Shown piece by piece: positions 46,139-56,270 of a DNA stretch of 64,000 nucleotides. The first letter of the stretch is position 1. Each line of letters begins with the position of its first letter. A program made the translations under genes and the position numbers. Under the pieces are notes generated by a model, which saw only the letters and a list, made by a program, of their open reading frames with translations, had not been told where the DNA came from and made no database searches. Source of the DNA: Archivesica marissinica. Taxonomy: Eukaryota; Mollusca; Bivalvia; Venerida; Vesicomyidae. Location of the stretch: assembly GCA_014843695.1 (NCBI GenBank), contig CM026387.1, forward strand, positions 75,636,663 through 75,700,662. Reading direction: 5' to 3'.

Positions 46139-46204
46139 CTACGGAAGCCCTGGAGGGACATTTTACTTACTTGTTATTACTTATTTGTTATTACTTATTT
46201 GTTA
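46139..46204 (+). repeat. Left terminal inverted repeat of the 7.2-kb element
   Basis: 66 bp starting CTACGGAAGCCCTGGAGGGA, matching the reverse complement of 53273-53338 with one mismatch near base 27. Confidence 0.88.
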
Positions 46205-46261
46205 CTTCTTAATAGTTAAGATATATATATGTGTTTAAACGCGGGAATTATCAGCAGCACG

Positions 46262-49028
46262 ATGATGGAGAGCAGCTCAAGTGAAAGTGAACCGGTATTT
46301 ATTCATTTATTATTTGACTGAGTTGTCTGGTATAATTATGTTTGCGCCCGTCATCCCCCCTCTCCTTCTGCCCTCATCTCAGTATAGAAGTTGTGTCCGG
46401 TATACATGTACATGTATGTATCTTTCTAACGTCCGCCTCTATTACAGGCGCACTGTCCGTAGAACCTAGATAACCAGTGTATTGCAGTATATTGGTATAC
46501 TTATGGGAACAGGCCTGATAAATTTTAAAGCATATGTTAAGTTTAGCCTTGACTACAATCCACACATTCAGTGGAGTTATATATATATATATATATATAT
46601 ATGGTGCCTCTAAGTCTTCTTGACTTGATTTATTGGTTTCTATTCATAAGTTAACTCCTGTTTCTGTAGTTTCAGAAGGAAGTGGACACCAGTCAAGCTG
46701 GATGTGGTAGGGGTAAACACACTGTCTACAAACTTTATATTGGGTGGCAGCACTTCACAAATAGAAGGTACAGAGTTGTGACTGTCAAAAAGGGGATGTA
46801 CACGATTGATAGAGTACAAAGCTGATGAAGACTTATCTGTGGAGACAGGGGCACTCAGTATTCTTTTCCTCAAGGAAAAAGTCAGTTTGGAGACTTACAA
46901 AATATGAATGTGTCACTAGCAAGTTTTGCAAGTGAAAATCTTGATGGATTCACTGACATGGCAGGTAACGACTGCTATTTTCAGCAGTACTTGAAATCAC
47001 ATTTCTTCGCAGTATCAGGTGAACATTAGAACCAAAGAAACACTGGCAATAACAGATATCACATGCAATCCAGCTTTGGACACGGATGAAAAGGTAATTC
47101 TAGTCAACAATAGAATCCCAGGAAATATTGAAGTAAAGTACAAAAGAACATCAATGTCTAGATATGACAACAGTGAAAGTTCCATTTCATTTCACTCCAT
47201 GAGACAATGTTATGATTCGTCAGCACAGGAAATCGCATATGAAGACTATAACTGTATCACTGATGGTTTTGTGATAACGTGTATCTAACTGAATTTGATG
47301 ACGGTTCATTTCAGACAGATGACTTCACTTCATCTCAGAATCCAAAAATAGTCATACATGGTCCGGACAAAATAAATGGTTTGAACGATGGTGATTTAAT
47401 ATTGGGATTGATAACACCGTTGCATAACAAAACTGTCTTGTTTCAGTGGTTTATGGATGGAAATATTGTTTTTGAAGGGCTAAATGCGTCAGTGTTGAAA
47501 GTAATATTTCCTGGAGAATATTCTGCAGGGATATGCATAGATAAACAAGTGTATACATATGCTGCCCAGTGCAGTGTAACAGAACAGTCCCTGACATACC
47601 AACCAGAACAGCTGAATACACTCGACACACCATCGAAAGATCTACCAAGGCGCATCCAGCCACATACATTCAGTACACAGTCGCAGAACGTCAACACTCA
47701 TCCACAGGACATCAGCACTCAGCCACAATACATTATTACTCAGCCATAGAACATCAGCACTCAGCCACAGAACATCAGCACTCAGCCACAGAACAGCAGC
47801 ACTCAGCCACAGAACAGCAGCACTCAGCCACAGAACATCATCACTCAGCCACAGAACATCATCACTCAGCCAGAAAACATCATCACTCAGCCACATAACA
47901 TCATCACTCAGCCACAGAACATCATCACTCAGCCACAGAACATCATCACTCAGCCACAGAATATCATCACTCAGCCACATGCATTCAGCACTCAGTCACA
48001 GGCATTAAACACCCATCCACAGGGCATAAGTACTCAGTCAGAGACATTAAGCACTCATCCACAACAGAACTTTAGCACTCAACCACTGATATTCAGTACA
48101 CAGCCACAGTAACTCAGAACTCAGACACAAAACATCAACACTCTGGACAGCCTTCCAAGAAATTCACAAACTGACTTTGATCCAACGAAACCTAAATATT
48201 TAAAGTCAACAAATCTTGCCAGCTCTTCTTATTCAGTTCCAAGGATAAACTTGGCTGATGTAAACCTAGGTAAAGAAATTGGAAAGGGAGGATTTGGTAT
48301 TGTGTATTAAGGATGCTGGATAGGCACACAAGTTGCAATAAAAGAGATAGTAGGCTGAGACATCCAAATAGTGTGTTGTTGATGGCATATGCCATGGAAA
48401 GTGATCGATTGTATTTGGTTTCAGAACTTATTGATGGTGTTACTTTGGACAACTCTCTAGTTGGTGTCGATGAGGCAACAATGAACATGTCCTTGAAGTT
48501 GAATGTTTCTTTGAAGATATATCAAGCTGTTGCTTACCTGCATGCACAAAACCTATTGATCATTCATAGGGACATACAGCCTGAACTCATTCTTGTCGCA
48601 AACAATTTTAATGTAGTGAAATTATGTGATATGGGTGTAAGTAAACTGAAGACCATGAACACTGTAACGACGACTATGGCTGGGAGTTCTTTACAGCTTG
48701 ATGCACCCCCATACCAGGCACCGGAGGTACTGCTTGATAGACGAAGTGCAAACAGAATGACAGACGTTTGGAGTCTTGCATGTACATTAGTGGAAGTCAT
48801 GGTTGAGCTGCCTGGAACAGTGCAGATGAACCAGTTCATTATATAATTAGTAAAATGAAGCAGAAGGCAAAACCGGATGGTTTAGAAATACTGACTGCTT
48901 TGTTTGAAACCGACTATGACAACTGTGAGAGTAAAATCTACCGTATATTGTGTAAGGCACTCGACTACAGTGATGGTGTTCGGCCTGGGGCACTTGAAAC
49001 AGTTGACTATTTTAATAGTTTACTATAA
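46262..49028 (+). pseudogene. Decayed multi-exon gene: N-terminal unknown domain, Ig-like domain, heptad repeats, protein kinase
   Basis: Exon 1 (46262-46294, MMESSSSESEP) joins in phase to an exon after a good acceptor at 46674-46675, giving a start followed by GKHTVYKLYIGWQHF. Two frame changes follow (near 46820 and 46890), then a small GT..AG intron near 46965-47010. An Ig-like segment has FQWFMDGNIVFEG and FPGEYSAG. A 21-bp repeat linker (STQPQN peptide) follows, and then a kinase domain. The kinase has the glycine loop IGKGGFGIVY, an in-frame stop (48308-48310), VAIKE, a deletion of the alphaC region, HRDIQPE, CDMG, YQAPEVLL and DVWSLACTLVEV. A frameshift near 48830 precedes the C-lobe end and stop at 49026. 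HRDIKPEN and DFG are altered, so it may descend from a pseudokinase or have decayed. AATAAA lies at 49226. Confidence 0.7.
47690..48110 (+). repeat. 21-bp coding-type tandem repeat, about 20 copies
   Basis: Unit ATCAGCACTCAGCCACAGAAC, encoding seven residues (ISTQPQN). It lies between the Ig-like and kinase parts and may once have been a flexible linker. Some copies now hold a stop (for example TAG at 47747). Confidence 0.85.
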
Positions 49029-49993
49029 ACGTGAGGAGAAAGAAAAGTGGTCAGCCTGAAAATGGATTGTGGAAATAAATTCATAGTAGTTGTGTTATTC
49101 AGTGTCATCCTGATACTTTAATGTTGAAAACAATTCCTCATAAATGTGCATTTTAACATTTTACACCATATTTGTGACAATGGGTACTATGGTAGTACGG
49201 AATGATAACGTTTTTGTGGTTAGAAAATAAAAGCAAGTGAAACCGATTATGTAAATTATGAAAATTAGTTCATTTGGTAACTTGTGAAGAATCTTCCTTC
49301 TGAATCATCACAATTTGGCATAAAGTCTCAGTGGATGTCTTTAAAACTGTTTCATATATCCTTGTTTACAGTGTTATTACCAATAGTTATTGATAATAAT
49401 ATAGTTTACCACTAAAATTGCCTTTATTGGTCCCCTACCATTATTAGGACACTAGGTTTACTAGATTCCGTTTGTATGTCTGTCTGTTCATTTATTTTCG
49501 CATATAATTGTTCTACTTATTAAAGACATTTTGAAATGAATCTCACATACTCGTACATTCAACACAGTGGTGCGATTTGTTGCGCCAAGACCCAGGCCTA
49601 AAAGTCAAGGTTATATCAACTTAGATGTTATTATTAGTACTCAAGGGTCCCCATCCGTGTTTTAGCTTCATGAGCATCAAGGGATTGTGAAAGAACTTGG
49701 CAAACATTTTCACCACAATGAGACGATATGTTTTGCACACAACCCAAACCTTTGCTTAGACGGTCAAGGTGATACCTCATGCTCAAAGGTTTAACTTTAT
49801 ATTGGAAGGTAATTTTGCACTGTTTGTTAGATTTGGCTGCTGTTATCAGATGATATGTCACACCGTCAAGATCCCCCCGCCGCCTTGATGACTGTAGATA
49901 TTCAAACCGGATGAGCAACACAGTAACGGTTGTTGTCCATACTAAGCCTGAATCGTACCCAACTCTTAAAACATTCAGTATACTGATTGTTAC
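49029..49993. other. Non-coding interior of the 7.2-kb element
   Basis: Holds the presumed 3' UTR of the kinase gene and AT-rich sequence with no further exon recognised. Confidence 0.4.
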
Positions 49994-50269
49994 CCGAGGT
50001 AAGGTTATGTATATTTAATCATATCCTACGCAAATTAATGTTACCCAGGTTTGCTGAATGTAACTCGGGTGCAAAAATCAGGCAAAATCAAAATTTACTT
50101 GTTAAGTTTATAATGATAGTAAGCTTATCTTAATTAATCCAAGCATATTATAGTATTCTTAATTTATAATAAGCATACTTTAAAACTTTATGGCATTCAT
50201 TTGGCACCCACTCAGCACTCGGGTAGCATTCAGCCGTGTCTGATTACATTCAATATACATAACCCTCGG
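49994..50269. mobile_element. MITE-like inverted repeat, about 275 bp
   Basis: Ends CCGAGGTAAGGTTATGTATA and (reverse complement) CCGAGGGTTATGTATATTGA match apart from a 3-4 bp gap. There is no coding capacity. No clear target duplication was seen. Confidence 0.5.
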
Positions 50270-50383
50270 TGTGAGGCTACAGTTGATCAAAGTACTACGC
50301 CTGTAACCACTGCGCCATGGAGGAATGTCGGTGAACTGAAGTCGGCTGTGTTAAGTAACTCTGGTAGAGCATAATTATACAAG

Positions 50384-50562
50384 AGATGACTTAGCGCAGT
50401 CGTTAGCATGCTCGCTTCTCACTAATGCAACCCGGGTTCGCCAGATCGGACAGGTGGGTTTCTCCCACACGGATGACCACATAAAAGAAATTATGCGCCA
50501 ACAAGAGAGATTAATTAGTCGTTAAAGCTTGCTTCGTAATCGTTGTAAAATAAATAAAGGTT
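50384..50562 (+). repeat. SINE family B, internally deleted
   Basis: Head TTAGCGCAGTCGTTAGCATG and tail are present; the segment between the B box and the GATCGGACAGGTGG block is deleted. Confidence 0.8.
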
Positions 50563-50658
50563 ATAAAGAAAAGATGAGGCTAGCAACATGACATACGCTG
50601 TTGTAAATGGATTATGAACCACAAGACAACACTTATTTATATGCCTTTTTACCAGAGG

Positions 50659-51543
50659 ATAAGTAATAACTAATAATAAATAAGTAATAACTATTAAGAG
50701 ATAACTAATGAGAAATTACTGATAAGTAATAACTATTAAGCGATAACTAATGAGAAATTGCTGATAAGTAATAACTATTAAGAGATAACTAATGAGAAAT
50801 TACTGATAAGTAATAACTATTAAGCGATAACTAATGAGAAATTACTGATAAGTAATAAGTAATAACTATTAAGAGATAACTAATGAGAAATTACTGATAA
50901 GTAATAACTATTAAGCGATAACTAATGAGAAATTACTGATAAGTAATAAGTAATAACTATTAAGAGATAACTAATGAGAAATTACTGATAAGTAATAACT
51001 ATTAAGCGATAACTAATGAGAAATTACTGATAAGTAATAAGTAATAACTATTAAGAGATAACTAATGAGAAATTACTGATAAGTAATAACTATTAAGCGA
51101 TAACTAATGAGAAATTACTGATAAGTAATAAGTAATAACTATTAAGAGATAACTAATGAGAAATTACTGATAAGTAATAACTATTAAGAGATAACTAATG
51201 AGAAATTACTGATAAGTAATAAGTAATAACTATTAAGAGATAACTAATGAGAAATTACTGATAAGTAATAAGTAATAACTATTAAGAGATAACTAATGAG
51301 AAATTACTGATAAGTAATAAGTAATAACTATTAAGAGATAACTAATGAGAAATTACTGATAAGTAATAAGTAATAACTATTAAGAGATAACTAATGAGAA
51401 ATTACTGATAAGTAATAAGTAATAACTATTAAGAGATAACTAATAAGAAATTACTGATAAGTAATAACTATTAAGAGATAACTAATAAGAAATTACTGAT
51501 AAGTAATAACTATTAAGAGATAACTAATGAGAAATAACTAATT
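50659..51543. repeat. 42/50-bp minisatellite inside the 7.2-kb element
   Basis: About 20 copies of TTACTGATAAGTAATAACTA plus TTAAGAGATAACTAATGAGAAA, many with an added AAGTAATA. The first units contain AAATAAGTAATAAC, the same motif that builds the inner half of the element's terminal repeats. Confidence 0.92.
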
Positions 51544-52036
51544 GTCAAATATCCCTTTTTGTCTTAGAAAATATTTATTTTTTCTGTATACTTTCATTAA
51601 CTTAGTTACTAATATATGCTTTTATCATGGTTACTCATTACCTTTTCATAATATATCAATTATAGCCAATAAAAACACGACAATCAAATTGTACAGTCCA
51701 TAGGACAGGAATTGCCTATCTCATTGAAACTGACGCAGACCTTCAAACAATGTTGTGACATTTTAATTGCTCATATACCAATACAGAAATGTTTACACTT
51801 GCACTGTTCTTGATAAAAACATAAATTTGTTAAGATTTAGAGTGTTTGAAATGTTGACCATTCTGCAACTCCTTTATCTTGGCCAAGCCGTTGAGACAAT
51901 TCACCATACATGTATAGGACATTTATGATACGTATATCTCCAAATTATTATAAAGCTCATTGAATAGTATTAATGCTTCGTATGGGTGGACTGGAATTCG
52001 AACATTAGGTTTTATAATGTTTACAATTTCTTTAAA
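51544..52036. other. Spacer downstream of the integrase-like gene
   Basis: AT-rich sequence with no recognised exon; presumably the 3' flank of the minus-strand gene. Confidence 0.4.
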
Positions 52037-53177
52037 TTATGTACTGCAAACTTCTTTTTCGTTACCATAAAGATGTATACAGATATCGACATCTTCGGGA
52101 TTCACAGCTGTCTTATAGTTATACCCATCCGTCAGGTCAGGGACAAAATACATAACATCCGGTTTTCCCGAGGGGTTCAGTATAACGTTTCTGTCGTCGA
52201 ATATTGTGAGAATTCCATTCTTTTGCAATTCTATCCAGATCTGTTTGCAAATAACCCATGAAACAAAATCTTAAACATTCTTTTGTCACTAGGTTTTCAA
52301 AATCATACATTCCTGAATCCCTAATATCTTTGAAAAGATTAATCCACCAATGCACACCAAGCTTACGGAGTATCCCCCACCACGATTCTATCCTCTGGTT
52401 TGCTGTGCTCTTTCCATATATGAAACTTCCCATGCCGGCCATACGGTCAGATGAAGTGTATATGAAAAACGGCTGCAGAAAACTCACACTGCTGTTTTCT
52501 GTTCCAGTATCTGCTCTTAAAATTCGTGGAGCATTTTGAAAGTGTTTTAAACAGTCCAAATAGTATTTCGCGACAATAGCGGGATCGTTGTTGCTAGATG
52601 CTACTTCAAGCCACATGATTCTACGACTATAACCGTCAATGCACCCATGAATAGAGAATCCAAACGGTTTTAATTTATCATAACCGTCCACATGCCATAC
52701 GTAATTAGGCCCTTTGAGCGTATACACCCTTCGCTTTAACCTATGTGATTTTCGTTCATCTGTTGCAAAGGGGCATATGTGTTTCATTATTCGCATGACT
52801 TCGTTTCTTTTTACTGCTAGCCCATGATCCCTCACTAGTCTTTACCACATTGTCCTATAACCTACACACTCCCCACTTATCTTTATCTCCTGTTGAACTA
52901 TATTTATTACATCGTGTACATGTGAGTATTGATGAGGACGTCTCTGTAGATTTAACTTTTGTAAGATACGCTTTAAATGACGAATGCTTATTCTAATATT
53001 ATGGCTGCAAAACAAAAAAAGAACAATTTCAGCATACTTCAATCCTTCCATAAAATATATTTTAATTAATTCATTTCTGGTGAAACCATTTCTGATACGC
53101 GGACTATCCGACGGCACTACACTCTCTACATACAAGAATGTTTGTAGCATCAACACAATGAGCATGCTAGTTGACAT
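52037..53177 (-). pseudogene. DDE integrase-type protein, one nonsense codon and one frameshift
   Basis: Best start is the ATG at 53177; the frame upstream only translates the terminal repeat. The N-terminal part contains helix-turn-helix-like ELIKIYFMEGLKYAEI and IRISIRHLKRIL. A TAA (52842-52844) interrupts the frame, which continues unchanged after it. The catalytic core shows WHVDGYDKLKPFGFSIHGCI (first Asp), RADTGTEN (second Asp) and STANQRIESWWG (Glu), a complete D,D,E set, followed by a Trp-rich region. Near 52165 the frame shifts and the C-terminus (VMYFVPDLTDGYNY) continues to about 52037. This is the integrase core type found in many invertebrate and fish transposon-derived genes, related to retroviral-type integrases. 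It probably mobilised the 7.2-kb element. Confidence 0.75.
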
Positions 53178-53272
53178 GACTTTAGTTAATTGCGTCCGAC
53201 CATAAGTTATCCGTCTTGACTGTCGACATTCAAAATGGCCGAGCAAATGAGTAACTCTTATCAAATAAGTAA

Positions 53273-53338
53273 TAACAAATAAGTAATAACAAATAAGTAA
53301 TAACAAGTAAGGAAAATGTCCCTCCAGGGCTTCCGTAG
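53273..53338 (-). repeat. Right terminal inverted repeat of the 7.2-kb element
   Basis: Reverse complement of the left repeat; its inner half is three direct copies of AAATAAGTAATAAC. Confidence 0.88.
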
Positions 53339-54401
53339 AAAATGACCCAATATTGGAATATAAATAGTTTACTTAAAACACTGAGCGAGTTCAGTTGAAA
53401 TACCCGAGTAAACTCGATTAACTATGGTAAGAAGAAACATCAAGAACACACCAAGAGTTTTATCTCTTATGACGTCATTTGTGAAATTGTGACCACCATC
53501 ATTTACTCGCGTTCTACCCACCGCATTCGCTGGGATGGTCGAGTAACTAAAATGGCGTCTGCTGATGAGTTTATAAGAAACTTATATCTAGTTTGGCAAT
53601 TGTCGATACGTTGGTCTTATGCATGTACATTGTATATAACTTATCGCAGCTTCTTGTAATGCTTGTTGGTTATGGAAGTTATGCAGTTTATATTCGATAT
53701 TCCATTTAGCTGGTCGACTTTCATGGTAATACATGGTATTCGGTCGGATAACAAAATATTCAGATAGATCTACGTTATTTAAGTTTTAATCTTTTTTTAT
53801 TTTGCATAATTTACAACTAAAGTCAGAAATTTGCTACCACATGCTGTTATTTTAGGGAATGTAAAATTATTATATAGAAAATAGAGCTGTTATAGTATTA
53901 ATAGAAATAACAGCAACATGTTAGACAAATCTGCCGTTTGTTTACTCTAGTGACGAACTCTGGTCGTTTTGGTGAAAGTTATCTAGAGTAGGTCTATTTT
54001 TAGACATTTACATCACTAGAGTTTACCATAGTGAGTCAAATGAACTCGCCCTGTTATATAACAAGATCGTACTATTTCGTACATGTATGCTACACGTAAC
54101 CCTGATTTAAATAATATATTAATAATAATGGACTGCAAGTACAAAGGTATGACGTCACGACAGTGTTTTAAGTTTAATGAGTGTACCGCTTCGAACGCAT
54201 ATGGTTGGTTGAACATCAGTTTTAGTTTTTAAGTTTTAGTTTTAGTAAAAATAGGCCTACCCGTGTAATCATCACTTATATACAGAGTGTGTTTACAATC
54301 ATCCAATATGGCGCCGGATATTGACACAATCACCGTGTAGTATATTTACATATTCTGTTATTTAATTATGGTCGATATGTACAGTCACGAATATATAGTA
54401 G
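53339..54401. other. Intergenic sequence
   Basis: AT-rich unique sequence; no exon, tandem repeat or SINE recognised. Confidence 0.4.
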
Positions 54402-54646
54402 TTTAAGCTTTATTTATTTTACAACGATTGCGCAACACGTTTTAACAACTTATATTACTCACTCTCGTTGGCGCGAATGAAAGAGTAAATGTGGTCATTC
54501 GTGTGGGAGGAAACCGGAGTACCCAGAGAAAACCCACATGTCCGATCTGGCGACCACCGTACCATCTCACATACTTCCGGTCCGAGGATCGAACCTGGGT
54601 TGCATTGGTGAGAAGCGATCGCGCTAACCCATGCGCTAATCGGACA
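54402..54646 (-). repeat. SINE family B, full-length
   Basis: Minus-strand copy with complete tail, body and head; nearly co-linear with 36861-37107. Confidence 0.88.
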
Positions 54647-54984
54647 CAATAATACACGTTGGAGGTTGATTGTTTCTAAGAATCACAATTAATATGCTTA
54701 ACAATAAGAAGCGTGATAATAGTGGGTCAGATGCAGTACCGTAGCCAGAGGCAATTTTCAACTGAGGAGGGTCCAGGGGCATGTCCCCCTAAAATAAGTT
54801 CCGCCCCCGGTATGAAACCACCTTCGTAACCTGCGTGCAATCATCCTGTCTCCTGTAAAATAAAAATACATGTTACATTTGCAATATGGTTGCATATATG
54901 AATAAGCATACATGTACTTAATTAATGGTTTCTCCTCATATGCTTACCTTTAGAGAATGGAATGTCCAGACCCGTATCCGCATG
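54647..54984. other. Spacer with a degenerate dispersed repeat
   Basis: Sequence around 54738-54815 (GTAGCCAGAGGC, GGGTCCAGGGGCATGTCCCC) looks like a decayed dispersed repeat; otherwise nothing seen. Confidence 0.35.
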
Positions 54985-55571
54985 TTACCAGCACTTGGCG
55001 ACCGAGTGACTGCTGTGGACGTACGTCTCATCAGTATAAACGATGTTGCAACCTTCCTCCCGTAGCTGTTTAATCTTGCGAAGATACTGAATTCGGTGGA
55101 AAACAATATCCCATCTCTCCATGAGAACTCTCCTGTTGGTCTTACATCTCCTATACATGTAGCCGAGTTTCAGCAGCTCCTTCCTCAGATGCTCCCTACT
55201 TCCTGTATATCCAATATTCTCATGCAAAGCTGTACGAATATTCGTTAATGTTGGTAGCATCTTCAGGTGGATATACATAGTATTTATCGTCCTTCGGACG
55301 ACCCCTCTGTCAAAATCGTCCAAAATCTGTCACTATCGACCATCGGGAGTGCTGATTTGTCTTTTCCAACGCTACCGTCCATTCCTTTGAAAATTCTAGC
55401 AATCGTGCTCTTGCTGACTCCGGTAAGGGCCGTTGTTCTCTCCATTCCTTTTTTTAAATCAATGCAAACATACCCAGCCTCCTTCTCCTTTTTACAAAAA
55501 TCATGTACATTTTTTACAATTTCCTTGGCATCTTCACTATATTGCGATCGTGATTCTTTCGACGGGTGCAT
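54985..55571 (-). pseudogene. Tc1/mariner-like (DDE_3-type) transposase fragment
   Basis: The ATG is at 55571. An N-terminal helix-turn-helix has TTALTGVSKSTIARIFKG. A frame change near 55315 leads into DDFDRGVVRRTI, a second helical DNA-binding part and the first catalytic Asp block VYTDETYVHSSH. It stops at KCW, so the second and third acidic residues are absent. A GTAACA directly after TGCTG could be a splice donor, but no continuation lies nearby in this window. Confidence 0.65.
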
Positions 55572-55937
55572 ACTTAGGAATGTATTCATTTTCATTTCAT
55601 TCATAAATAAATCAATTATAATGCACATGTCTGTCGATTGCAAGACAAATACGTGAAAAACGTGTTGTTTCATATTAAAAAGAAATAATAGAAATAAGAG
55701 GAATCTTGGGTCTAACCGGTTACGGCTATTGCCTACTATCTGTATCATATGATATACCGAAGTTATCCTTTATCCATCTACCCTATTTTACGCAATGAAA
55801 TATACCGTAACCTTTCGTCACGTCTCAATGCTCGATGCCGAGCATATCAGATAAGAGTTTATTTCAAATATAGATTGTAGGCTATATGTAGTCGTCCTAT
55901 TCGACATTCATAACTTCTTACACCCGCTAGGTTCACT
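55572..55937 (+). promoter_or_regulatory. Presumed upstream region of the FMO gene
   Basis: Unique sequence before the start codon; no convincing TATA box. Assigned by position only. Confidence 0.2.
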
Positions 55938-56270
55938 ATGACCTCAAAACGAGTGGCTGTAATTGGAGCCGGTGCAAGTGGATTAACGGCGATAAAATGC
56001 TGCCTTGACGAGGGACTCGAACCCGTGTGTTACGAGAGGGGTACATATATTGGTGGATTATGGCACTACACGGGGGATGCAGCACAAGAAGGACAGGGAT
56101 GTGTGATGAAGTCCACGGTGATCAACACATCGAAGGAGATGATGTGCTACAGCGATTTCCCGATACCAGCAGAGTTTGCTATATTCATGCACAATAAATA
56201 TGTGGACAGATACTTTCATCTGTATGCCGACAAGTTTGGACTGAAGAAACATATTAAATTCAACACCGAG
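55938..56270 (+). CDS. FMO exon 1 (FAD-binding)
   Basis: 111 codons from the ATG, containing the N-terminal Rossmann fold motif GAGASG; donor gtaagc at 56271. Confidence 0.9.

Larger units (their letters stand above)
46139..53338. mobile_element. 7.2-kb TIR element carrying a kinase-like gene and a DDE integrase gene
   Basis: Termini 46139-46204 and 53273-53338 are 66-bp inverted repeats differing at about one position. Each begins CTACGGAAGCCCTGGAGGGA and continues into direct repeats of TTATTTGTTATTAC. AAAA (or GAAAA) flanks both ends as a possible 4-5 bp target duplication. Two genes point inward: an Ig-like/protein-kinase gene starting 58 bp inside the left repeat, and a DDE integrase starting about 95 bp inside the right repeat. 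Between them lie a MITE-like inverted repeat, a family B SINE and a 42-bp minisatellite. Both genes carry lesions, so this copy is dead. I do not recognise a named superfamily with this gene pair. Confidence 0.75.

Noticed and set aside
46374..46873. Minus-strand open frames over the start of the 7.2-kb element
   Set aside because: They oppose the plus-strand exons that show in-phase splicing and domain-like sequence.
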